Assembly (NCBI GenBank): GCA_905339215.1 | Contig: CAJPFN010000035.1 | Location: 37,788 to 101,787, forward strand | Source: Rhizobiaceae bacterium | GTDB lineage: Bacteria; Pseudomonadota; Alphaproteobacteria; Rhizobiales; Rhizobiaceae | Reading direction: 5' to 3' | DNA: 64,000 bases | In this document: piece by piece, positions 10,631-18,678 of the stretch | Layout: each line of letters begins with the position of its first letter | Numbering within the stretch: the first letter of the stretch is position 1 | The notes under the pieces: model-generated | The model's input: the letters and a program-made list of their open reading frames with translations, nothing else | Told to the model about the DNA's origin: nothing | Databases searched by the model: none | Position numbers and translations under genes: made by a program

Positions 10631-12646
10631 CTACCGGGGCTGCGCCGCGGCTACGCGCATCCGTTCGTAATAGGTTGCGAGCGCCGGCAGCCGCCGGGCC
10701 AGCCGGTCGATCCGCGCTGCCGCGTCAGCCTTTCGCCCGGCGTAGATATCGTCAAGGAACGCTTGGTGCGCAGCGCGCGTCTCGGCGTCGATCGAATCCG
10801 GTCCGCCATCGGCATCCCGCATTACGGTGTGGACGACCGCGGCCTCGGTCTTGCCCTTGACCAGCACACGGTCGAGCTCGATCACGGCGAGACGGCTGGC
10901 CACGCGCCGCGCGGTTTCGTCGCCGATGAGGATCGGCACGCCGTAGACCTTGGTCTCGCCCTCGAGCCGCGAAGCGAGATTCACCGGATCGCCGAGCACC
11001 GAATAGTTGAAGCGCACGTCGGAGCCCATGTTGCCGACGACGCAGTCGCCGGTGTTGATGCCGATGCCGATGCGGATCTCGATCGCTACCTCGCCGGCCG
11101 CCCTGGCCTCGGCCGCCAGTTCCGCGTTGAGCGCATCCACTGCGGCGAGCATGCCGATCGCCGCGCCGATGGCCTTCTCGGCGTGATCCGGCTCCTCGAG
11201 CGGTGCGTTCCAGAACGCCATGACCGCGTCGCCGATATACTTGTCGATCGTACCGCCCGCCGCGAGGATGACCGCCGACAGCGGATTGAGCAGCCGGTTG
11301 ATGAGCGCCGTCAGGCGCTGGGGGTCGTCCTTCAGCCGCTCCGAGATCGTGGTGAAGCCGCGCACGTCGCAGAACAGGATCGTCAGCGTGCGCCGCTCGC
11401 CGCCCAGTCGAAGCTGGGCGGGGTCGCTCGCAAGGCGCTCGACGAGTACCGGCGAGAGGTACTGCGAGAACGCGCGGGTGATACCCTGCCGCAGCCTGAA
11501 CTCTGCCGCGTAGTCACGCGCTCCTTGAGCGGCGGCGACGGTGGTAAACGCGACCGCCGGCGCGATCGGCGGCGCGAACAGCCGTCCGAAGCGCAGCAGC
11601 AGCCAGCTTCCGATGACGCAGGCCGCCACGGCGGCGACCGCGGCGACGACGGTCCTCCAGCCCGTGGCGCGGCGCACGGCCAGCCCGGCGAGCGCTGCCG
11701 CGATCGCGATCGCTGCAATCAGGACAGCCGTCGGCGCCGGCCGCACGAACAGGTTGGCACGCAGATTGTCATAGATGGTCGCATGGATTTCGGCGCCGGC
11801 CACGAGCCGCCCCGTGCGCAGGGTCTGTGGCGTGGCGAAGGCGTCGGCGCCGCCTGCCTCCGTCGTCGGGGCGGACTGCATGGACAGCCCGACGATCACC
11901 GTCCGTCCGACGAAGATGCCCGGCGGCAGGAACGCCGCCGGCTCCAGCGCCTGGTAGTAGGACACCGTCTGGTAGGTGCGCGCCGGCCCGAAGGACTGCA
12001 GCAATGCCCCTGCAGAAGGGGGCGCATAGGCCGTGCCGCCGCTGTCGAGGAGAACGGCGGCGAAGCCGTCGGGATAGCGCGGAATGCGCCGCAAGGTGCC
12101 GTCGCGATCGAGCACGATCGAGGCGATGCCCGACCTGGCGCCGCCTTCGGTGAACTCGGGCAGCGGCTCGACGCGGATCGTCTGCACGGCGTGCGGCGTA
12201 TCGATCAGCGTCTGGTCCGCGGCGAGAACGACATCCGGGCCAAGCGCGGCGGCGAGCGCGGCGTCGGCACCAGGCTTCGCCGACGGCTCGGCGAAGATGA
12301 TGTCGAGGCCGATCACCTTGGCGCCGGCGTCGCGCAGGGCTTCGACCAGTCGCCCGTGGATGTCGCGCGGCCACGGCCACTGCAGGCCGAGTTCGGCGAA
12401 GGACGGTTCGTCGATGGCGACGATCAACGGCCCGTCGGCGGGGCGCGGCGGCGGCGACAGCGTCGACAGGTAATCGAAGACGCGCGCATCGAGAAGGCGC
12501 CACGGCCCCGAGAAGGAAGCCGCCGCGAGGATCGCGAATACGGCGGCCGCGACCACCGCGATACCGCGCAACCGCGTGCGCGCCCGTGCCGCTGGCGTCG
12601 CGTCGGCCGACACTAGCGCCGTCCACCACCGCTGGGCGGCGGCCAT
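10631..12646 (-). CDS. CHASE2-domain class III adenylate/guanylate cyclase
   Basis: 671-residue membrane cyclase. Residues about 28-48 form a first membrane helix, then an extracytoplasmic CHASE2 sensor (about 50-320, with IVAIDEPSF and IGLDIIFAE). Two or three more helices (about 325-395) follow, then a cytosolic class III cyclase domain with FCDVRGFT, TIDKYIGDAVMAFW and LGDPVNLASRLEG. Both metal-binding Asp residues, the base-recognising Lys and the Asp of LGDPVN are present, so cAMP is the expected product. The ATG overlaps the stop of the upstream FecR-barrel gene (TGATG), indicating coupled translation. What CHASE2 senses is not established; the upstream gene is an obvious candidate partner. 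Confidence 0.88.
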   Translation of the reverse strand: MAAAQRWWTALVSADATPAARARTRLRGIAVVAAAVFAILAAASFSGPWRLLDARVFDYLSTLSPPPRPADGPLIVAIDEPSFAELGLQWPWPRDIHGRLVEALRDAGAKVIGLDIIFAEPSAKPGADAALAAALGPDVVLAADQTLIDTPHAVQTIRVEPLPEFTEGGARSGIASIVLDRDGTLRRIPRYPDGFAAVLLDSGGTAYAPPSAGALLQSFGPARTYQTVSYYQALEPAAFLPPGIFVGRTVIVGLSMQSAPTTEAGGADAFATPQTLRTGRLVAGAEIHATIYDNLRANLFVRPAPTAVLIAAIAIAAALAGLAVRRATGWRTVVAAVAAVAACVIGSWLLLRFGRLFAPPIAPAVAFTTVAAAQGARDYAAEFRLRQGITRAFSQYLSPVLVERLASDPAQLRLGGERRTLTILFCDVRGFTTISERLKDDPQRLTALINRLLNPLSAVILAAGGTIDKYIGDAVMAFWNAPLEEPDHAEKAIGAAIGMLAAVDALNAELAAEARAAGEVAIEIRIGIGINTGDCVVGNMGSDVRFNYSVLGDPVNLASRLEGETKVYGVPILIGDETARRVASRLAVIELDRVLVKGKTEAAVVHTVMRDADGGPDSIDAETRAAHQAFLDDIYAGRKADAAARIDRLARRLPALATYYERMRVAAAQPR

Positions 12647-15600
12647 CAGAAGCGGACTTTCAGCGATCCGAGCAGGGTGCGGCCCCAACCCGCCGTCTCT
12701 TGCGCGACCGTGAAGCGTTGGTCGAAGATGTTGTAGGCGGCGAGTTCCAACTCGAAGCGCTTGTCGAAGGGCTCCCAGGTCAGCATCGCATCGGCGGTCC
12801 AGTAGCCGTCGAGCCGTTCGCCGAAGGCGTTGCCGCTGCGTGGACCGACATAGGTCGCAGCCGCCGTCACCTTGACGTTGGCGGGATTGACCCAGGTCAC
12901 GCCGATCCGGCCGGCGAGTTCGGGAATGTAGGGCAGCGGTCCGCCGAAGGTCGGGCTGGTTGCGTCCCGGTCGCGCGAGTCGCTCCAGACGACGGTGCCG
13001 AAGGCGCCGAAGCCGCCGCCCAGCCAGACGTTGGCGGTGGCGCTGACCCGGTCGATGCGCCCCTCGGCGATGTCGATCGTGTCCAGAGACGCCGGAACCG
13101 GAATGCTGAGACCGGTCAAGTCCTGGTGCTGGTAGTCGAGAGTGGTGAAGAACCGATCGCTCCACTCGGCGTCCCAGCGCGCGGCAAACGTATCGGAATA
13201 GCCGCCGATGCCGAGCGGCACCTGGTTCGACTGCAAGCCGAGTACGCCGATCGGGGCGAGCGTGGTGGAGTTCGCGGCCGACGTCTCGCGCAGGAAGCCG
13301 GCGCGCAGCCAGTGGCCTTCCGTCGGCGTCCAGGCCACGGCGAAGCGGGGATCGAGGCGCGTCAGCGATCCGCCGTCGCCCGAAAGATGCGTGACGAACA
13401 GCGCGGCTTCGATCTTCAGTTCGGGTGTCACTTCGTAGAGCCCGTCGACATAGGCGCGGCCCATGGTCACCGCGATATCGTCGTTTGTCACCGTTGTCAT
13501 GACCGTCGGGCCGGGGAAGATCAGCGTGTCGACGTCGCGCCGGTTCTGCTCGATGCGGCCGCCCTCGACGCCGTAACGCAAAGTCACGTCTTCGATGCCG
13601 ACGCTGTGGTTCGCCGCGGCGAGGTAGGCGTTCTGCCGCGTGGTCTTGTCGAGCACGCGGGCGCCTACCGGGACGATGCCGCCGCCCGGATCGGCGAAGA
13701 GGATCGCTTCCTCGTGGCTGTTGCGGCGGAAACCCGAGCCGAAAACGGCCACGTTGCCGACGTTGCGGTAACCGAACGTATGGCTCCAGGCGAGGCCGGC
13801 CTCGCCTGTCTTGTCGTTGACCGTGCGGTCATAACTGATCGCGTCGAACGGCGGCACGGGCGGGAACGGCACGACGACGGCGTCGGTCAGGCTCGATCGA
13901 TTGTCGCGGACGTCGACAAAGGCGACGACGCGGTCGTGGGGCGTCGGACGCGCCGTCAGGTATCCCGTGCCGGCGATGTTATCGAAGCCGAGGTCGAACT
14001 GGACGTTGGGCACCGTCAGGCCGGGCGCCGTGCTGGTGCGGAAGTCGTCGGTGCGGCGCCATTGCAGCTGACCGTAGAAGCTCCATGGGATCGGGCCCGA
14101 CTGATAGGCCTGCAACTCCGCCCCGGTCGTCCAGCCCCAGTCACTGCCGGTCCGGACGAAGCCGCCACCGATCGATCCTTCGACGAAAGGCCGGCGGAAC
14201 AGGTTGGCGCTGCGCGAGCGGCCCGAAAGCATCGCCGGGTCGAGCATCAGCCCCTGGAAGAAGGACGAGAAGCTGGCGCTGTTGCCGACCGGCTCGGTGG
14301 GCAGGCCGCCGAGGTTCAGTGAATTGACGAACGGACTCGGGCTGCCGGCCAGCGCCATGTCGACGTAGCCCGTCGCGTTGAACGGGTCGAAGACGGCGGC
14401 ACCGTAGTAGCGGCCCCACGCGTCGAGGCCCTGCAGCCGGAACGCGTCATTGAGTACCGAGCCGGCGTTCTTGTTGGCGCTGAGCGGCCGGTAGACGCCG
14501 CCGCGCGCCCGCGACCGTTCGAGCGCCTCGCGCGCATACTTCAGCGCGGCATCGGCATCGTAGTCGTCGATCGCCACAACCGTGCGGAAGTTCGAGGTGA
14601 TAGGGTCGTTCGGGTCGAGCCGGTCGGCGTTCTCCATCGCCTGAGCCGCCGGTTCGCGGTCGCCACTCTCGTAATAGGCGGCTGCGAGCAGTAGCAGCGC
14701 CTGGGCGTGCGCCGGGTTCGCGGTCGTCGCGGCGAGCAGGTCCTGCATCGCCTTGTCGAGTTCGCCGGTCTGCAGATGATAGCGGCCCCGCGCCACGAGT
14801 GCGATGTCGAAAGCCGGATCGAGCGCGATCGCCCTGTCGATCTCGGCCTTGGCTTCCTTCACGCGGTCCTGTTCGAGGTAGAAGAGCGCCAGGTTGGCGC
14901 GCGAGGCAGGGTCCTGCGGGTCGAGTTCGATCGATCGCTTGAGCGCCGCTTCCGCTTCCCGGTCGGCGCCGCGCGCGGACTGGACGAGACCGAGCGCGTT
15001 CCAGATGGTCGTCGAGCCCGGCGCGATCTCCGTCGCGCGCTCAAGGTCGCCGAGCGCCCCGTCGAGGTCGCTCTCGATGCCCGAGCGGTAGTTGGCCCGT
15101 GCCTCCAATGCGGTCGGGTCGTCCGGATCGACCGCCAGCGACCGGTCGATCGCCTCCTTCACCTGCTGGCGGTCGTCCATCAGCAGCGCCAACTGGGCGC
15201 GGGTGGCGGGAAGCGTCGGGTCGTCCGGATGGCGGGCTTCGGCTTCCTTCAGCACCGCGATCGCCGCCGGGATGTCCTTCAGGAAACCTGCGGTGAGCGC
15301 TTCGGCCAGAGCCGCATAGGGTCCGCCCGCCTTCACCTTCGGCGGGGCCTCGGTGCGGTCGGGATTGGCCAGTGCGCGGGCGAAGTAGCCGGCGTAGAGC
15401 GCCACCGCGCGGCGCTCGCCGTCGAGGCGCGGCGCGGCGCGCGAGAACAGTTGCGCCGCGTCGTCGTAGCGGCCCTCGGCCGCGGTGATCATGGCGTCGA
15501 CCAGGTCGTAGCGGGCCTTCTGCGTGGCCGTAAGGCGAAAGGCCGCAGCCTGTTCCAGCGCGTCGAGCGCCGCTTCCCGGCCCTCGTAGGAGTGCGCGAT

Positions 15601-16335
15601 CTCGGCGAGCGTCAGCCAGTCGTCGGCGTTGCGCGCCGCCGCCGGCTTCGCCGCTATACGCGCGCGTTCGCCGCGCATGTCGGGGCTAGGCAAAGGAGAG
15701 GTCGGAAGCCAGTCGAACGAGCCGCGCAGCGCCAGGTAGTAGAGCATCTGCTCGCGGTCGTCGGGATCGACGATGATCGTCTTGGTCGGCGCCTGGCCGA
15801 TTCGCGCCGAGGCTGCCTCGCCGCGCGTGACGCTGACGGAGCCGTATTCGTTGTAGAGCTCGACGACGCCTTCGAGCACGATGAGCGAGGTCTTGTCGCC
15901 CTCGACGGTCAGCGTCCAGTCCGTGCCGCGGATCGCCGCCGCCGCTGCGGGGGTTTCGATGGTTACGCCTTCGTCGCCGCGCTCGGCGCGTCCCCAGATC
16001 GTCCCTTCCTCGAGGCCGAGCACCGTATCCTCGGCACTGCCGATCTTCTTCACCACCATCGTCGAGTTGCGGCCGAGGCGGATCTGGGTGTTGTCGACGA
16101 AGAGGACGGCGAGGTGGCCGTAGGCGTTGGTCCGCAGCGCGTCGCCGACCAGCAACTCCTGGGCGATGTCCACGCCACGCCAGCCGTCGACGTCGATGAA
16201 GCGCGCCTCCTCGCCCGCCTTGCGCGCGATCACCGAGGCGGTAGCGGGTGAAATTCGCGGAAAGACGTCCGCCGCCGCCGGCAGCGCGATTCCCAGCACC
16301 GCAAGTGCGGCAATGCCTGCTCCGATCCTGCGCAT
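12646..16335 (-). CDS. giant FecR-domain/TPR/outer-membrane beta-barrel protein
   Basis: A 1229-residue protein with three parts. Residues 1-23 are a signal peptide ending PAAA before DVFPR. Residues about 30-190 are a FecR-type domain (LRTNAYGHLAVLFVDNTQIR, then the AAAAIRGTDW turn). About 230-610 are TPR repeats, such as LGLVQSARGADREAEAALKR and ANLALFYLEQDRVKEAK. About 690-1229 are a beta-barrel rich in alternating aromatic strands and ending LLGSLKVRF with a C-terminal Phe, as in outer-membrane barrels; it resembles a TonB receptor barrel but I see no plug domain. I chose the ATG at 16335 because the signal peptide starts there. It is coupled to the CHASE2 cyclase. Function is unassigned; sensing or secretion across the outer membrane is inference. 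Confidence 0.8.
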   Translation of the reverse strand: MRRIGAGIAALAVLGIALPAAADVFPRISPATASVIARKAGEEARFIDVDGWRGVDIAQELLVGDALRTNAYGHLAVLFVDNTQIRLGRNSTMVVKKIGSAEDTVLGLEEGTIWGRAERGDEGVTIETPAAAAAIRGTDWTLTVEGDKTSLIVLEGVVELYNEYGSVSVTRGEAASARIGQAPTKTIIVDPDDREQMLYYLALRGSFDWLPTSPLPSPDMRGERARIAAKPAAARNADDWLTLAEIAHSYEGREAALDALEQAAAFRLTATQKARYDLVDAMITAAEGRYDDAAQLFSRAAPRLDGERRAVALYAGYFARALANPDRTEAPPKVKAGGPYAALAEALTAGFLKDIPAAIAVLKEAEARHPDDPTLPATRAQLALLMDDRQQVKEAIDRSLAVDPDDPTALEARANYRSGIESDLDGALGDLERATEIAPGSTTIWNALGLVQSARGADREAEAALKRSIELDPQDPASRANLALFYLEQDRVKEAKAEIDRAIALDPAFDIALVARGRYHLQTGELDKAMQDLLAATTANPAHAQALLLLAAAYYESGDREPAAQAMENADRLDPNDPITSNFRTVVAIDDYDADAALKYAREALERSRARGGVYRPLSANKNAGSVLNDAFRLQGLDAWGRYYGAAVFDPFNATGYVDMALAGSPSPFVNSLNLGGLPTEPVGNSASFSSFFQGLMLDPAMLSGRSRSANLFRRPFVEGSIGGGFVRTGSDWGWTTGAELQAYQSGPIPWSFYGQLQWRRTDDFRTSTAPGLTVPNVQFDLGFDNIAGTGYLTARPTPHDRVVAFVDVRDNRSSLTDAVVVPFPPVPPFDAISYDRTVNDKTGEAGLAWSHTFGYRNVGNVAVFGSGFRRNSHEEAILFADPGGGIVPVGARVLDKTTRQNAYLAAANHSVGIEDVTLRYGVEGGRIEQNRRDVDTLIFPGPTVMTTVTNDDIAVTMGRAYVDGLYEVTPELKIEAALFVTHLSGDGGSLTRLDPRFAVAWTPTEGHWLRAGFLRETSAANSTTLAPIGVLGLQSNQVPLGIGGYSDTFAARWDAEWSDRFFTTLDYQHQDLTGLSIPVPASLDTIDIAEGRIDRVSATANVWLGGGFGAFGTVVWSDSRDRDATSPTFGGPLPYIPELAGRIGVTWVNPANVKVTAAATYVGPRSGNAFGERLDGYWTADAMLTWEPFDKRFELELAAYNIFDQRFTVAQETAGWGRTLLGSLKVRF

Positions 16336-16464
16336 GATGTTATGTAACGCGACCCTCGGACGGCGATATGCGAGCAAGGCTCTTTGGCTGTCAAGAACCC
16401 GTTGCCGTCGGGGCGTGCATGCGGCAATCATCGGGCAGATGGTTGTGGACGGCGAGGGGCGGAC

Positions 16465-17025
16465 ATGGCGACCAGAAGAAAAAGTCCGGCAGCACCGGAG
16501 ACGGCCGCGGCGGGAGCCATCGGCTCGCCGCAATACCTGGACCACCTGAAGAAGATCAACGACATCTACTACGACCAGATCCGCATCGCCGACCAGAAGG
16601 CGGCATACATCTTCACGTTCATGCTGGCTTTCCTGGTCTCCTCGGCGGAGGGGCGGGGCGTCTTCAAGCTGCAGCGATACCTCACCGGCGACCCCCTGGC
16701 CATCGCGCTCTCGGCAATCCTTGCGCTTGCGGTCGTCGTTTCCCTGGTCAGCGCCATCCTTGTCGTCCTGCCGCGTCACCGGGCGACGTCGACCTCGCTC
16801 TACTGGGGCGGATGGCCGGCCAACCGCGAGGTCTTCCTCACCGCCAACGCCTCACTCGACCAGGCCTATCTCTTCGAGCAGTACCTCGGCAACGTCGACA
16901 ACCTTTCGGCCATCAATCGGGCGAAGTACCGCTTCGTCGGCTTCGCTTTCCGCGGCTTGCTCGTGGCGGTCGTTACCTACGTTCTGCTGCTTGGGGCCGG
17001 CGTCTCGGCGACATCGTTGTCCTGA
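16465..17025 (+). CDS. Pycsar transmembrane effector-like protein (PycTM/DUF5706 type)
   Basis: A 186-residue membrane protein. After an Ala/Pro-rich start comes DQIRIADQKAAYIFTFMLAF (about residues 38-57), which resembles the 'IRxADxKA' opening and first helix of the DUF5706/PycTM family. A second helix is at about 80-103 (SAILALAVVVSLVSAILVVL), then SLYWGGW, a helical segment with QAYLFEQYLGNVDNLSAINR and KYRF, and a last helix at about 160-180. I assign the family from this pattern, not from a search. The ATG has GAGGGGCGG just upstream. It is divergent, 129 bases from the FecR-barrel/cyclase pair. Family members act as cyclic-nucleotide-triggered membrane effectors in Pycsar defence; whether this one does is unknown. 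Confidence 0.62.
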   Translation: MATRRKSPAAPETAAAGAIGSPQYLDHLKKINDIYYDQIRIADQKAAYIFTFMLAFLVSSAEGRGVFKLQRYLTGDPLAIALSAILALAVVVSLVSAILVVLPRHRATSTSLYWGGWPANREVFLTANASLDQAYLFEQYLGNVDNLSAINRAKYRFVGFAFRGLLVAVVTYVLLLGAGVSATSLS

Positions 17026-17164
17026 CGCTCGATCCGGCGATCGTCCGGTTCTTTCCGCAGCGGAATCCCGATTGCGGGGTTTCCGGATTTCCCCTAACGT
17101 TGACCAAACGATAAAAAATGACGGGGTTCGTCAGAACGTTCCAACCAGCCAGAGGGCCCAGAAC

Positions 17165-18199
17165 ATGACCATTCCAGCAAGCAGGTTCCTGTCCGGCGTG
17201 AGCCGCCGCACCCTTCTCAAGACGGCCGGCGCGGGCGCAGCGATGGCCGCGGCCGGAGCCTTCCCGACCCGCCTCTTCGCCGCCGACCCGATCAAGGTCG
17301 CCGCCATCTACACCGTGCCGGTCGAGCAGCAGTGGGTGAGCCGCATTCACAAGGCGGCGATGGCCGCCAAGGACCGCGGCGACATCGAATACGTGTTCTC
17401 CGAGAACACCTCCAACAACGACTACGAGCGTGTTATGCGCGAGTATTGCGAGGCCGGCCACAAGCTCATCGTCGGCGAGGTGTTCGGCGTCGAGGACGCC
17501 GCCCGCGCGGTGGCCAAGGACTATCCGGACGTCGCCTTCCTCGAAGGGTCGAGCTTCAAGCACGATCCGGCGCTGCCCAACTTCGCCGTCTTCGACAACT
17601 ACATCCAGGACGCTTCCTACCTGTCCGGCATCATCGCCGGCGCCATGAGCAAGTCGAAGAACATCGGCATGGTCGGCGGCTATCCGATCCCCGAGGTCAA
17701 CCGCTTGATGAACGCTTTCATGGCCGGTGTGAGGGAGACCGCGCCGGACGCGAAATTCCAGGTCGCCTTCATCGGCTCGTGGTTCGATCCGCCGAAGGCC
17801 AAAGAGACCGCCTTTGCCCAGATCGACGGCGGCGCCGACCTGCTCTACGCCGAGCGCTTCGGCGTCTCCGACGCGGCCAAGGAGAAGGGCGTGCTCGCGA
17901 TTGGTAACGTCATCGACACCCAGGCGGACTATCCGGACACGGTGGTAGCCTCCGCGCTCTGGCACTTCGAGCCGACGCTGGACAAGGCGATCGCCGAGGT
18001 GAAGGCGGGCACCTTCAAGGCCGACGACTACGGCGTCTATTCCTTCATGAAGGCCGGCGGCTGCTCGCTCGCCCCGCTCGGCACCTTCGAGGGCAAGGTC
18101 CCGGCCGAGGCCGTAGCACTCGTGGCGGCCAAGGAAGCGGCGATCAAGGACGGCTCCTTCACCGTCGCCATCGACGACAACGAGCCGAAGTCGAGCTGA
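17165..18199 (+). CDS. BMP-family ABC transporter substrate-binding protein (nucleoside/nucleobase type)
   Basis: 344-residue periplasmic binding protein of the BMP/Med family. A twin-arginine signal, SRRTLLKTAGAG, lies at about residues 13-24 with a cleavage-like RLFAAD at about 38-43, so export by Tat is likely. The body shows VEQQWVSRIHKAA, a VFSENTSNNDY stretch and the family SYLSGIIAGAMSKSKNIGMVGG motif (about 155-175). The ATG at 17165 has GAGGG about 9 bases before it. The matching ATPase and permeases begin at 18679, beyond a small gene on the other strand. BMP proteins bind nucleosides or related bases; the amidohydrolase at the operon's end supports a pyrimidine or purine base. Confidence 0.85.
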   Translation: MTIPASRFLSGVSRRTLLKTAGAGAAMAAAGAFPTRLFAADPIKVAAIYTVPVEQQWVSRIHKAAMAAKDRGDIEYVFSENTSNNDYERVMREYCEAGHKLIVGEVFGVEDAARAVAKDYPDVAFLEGSSFKHDPALPNFAVFDNYIQDASYLSGIIAGAMSKSKNIGMVGGYPIPEVNRLMNAFMAGVRETAPDAKFQVAFIGSWFDPPKAKETAFAQIDGGADLLYAERFGVSDAAKEKGVLAIGNVIDTQADYPDTVVASALWHFEPTLDKAIAEVKAGTFKADDYGVYSFMKAGGCSLAPLGTFEGKVPAEAVALVAAKEAAIKDGSFTVAIDDNEPKSS

Positions 18200-18265
18200 A
18201 GCCCGTGCGACGCAGCGGCTCTGCGGCGCATCACCGCGCTTTGCGGGGTCGCATACGTATGGTGT

Positions 18266-18553
18266 TCAGGTTTCGGGCGGCGCGACGAGGATCCGCGCCG
18301 TCGGGCTTCCCGCGAGGCCGGGTGAATTCGCCGGTACGCTCCAGACCCGGGTTTCTAGGAACGACCGGAAGCGTTCGGCCTGCTCGACGCTCGGAAAATC
18401 GAGCTGGACGAGGATGTAATGAGGATCGTCCTTTGGCTGCTGGATTCGGGTGGCCGCAACGCCGGCCTGCGCCCGGTTCTCGGCAAAGCGGTCGAAGGCC
18501 GCTTTCCACGTCCGGTAGTCCTTGATGGGGTGCTCGATATGAAGTGTCGCCAT
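18266..18553 (-). CDS. small conserved-type protein, probable ferredoxin-like alpha/beta fold
   Basis: A 95-residue soluble protein without signal or membrane segment. MATLHIEHPIKDYRTWKAAF opens like members of the dimeric alpha/beta-barrel (antibiotic biosynthesis monooxygenase-like) group, and a central HYILVQLDFPSVEQAERF would supply a strand followed by a helix. AGGAG lies 7 bases before the ATG. I cannot assign a function. It lies on the opposite strand between the BMP binding protein and its ATPase, interrupting what is otherwise one transport operon. Confidence 0.6.
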   Translation of the reverse strand: MATLHIEHPIKDYRTWKAAFDRFAENRAQAGVAATRIQQPKDDPHYILVQLDFPSVEQAERFRSFLETRVWSVPANSPGLAGSPTARILVAPPET

Positions 18554-18678
18554 GGGATGGCTCCTCGCGGCAAGACGCAGATACCCTCCTGCCGCCTTGG
18601 ATCGCTGTCAATATGGGAGCGGGGGCGGTTTTCGCCGGGCCGGCCGGCGGTCCCCTTCATCTTTTTACGAAGTCCTGC

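Noticed and set aside
12586..14322. A 578-codon plus-strand frame over the FecR-barrel gene
   Set aside because: Antisense shadow; no motif and no ribosome site.
16465..17025. A complete canonical Pycsar pair
   Set aside because: The cyclase has the base-recognition residues of adenylate cyclases and a CHASE2 sensor, unlike compact PycC. Only the effector resembles the system, so I report a hypothesis, not a Pycsar call.
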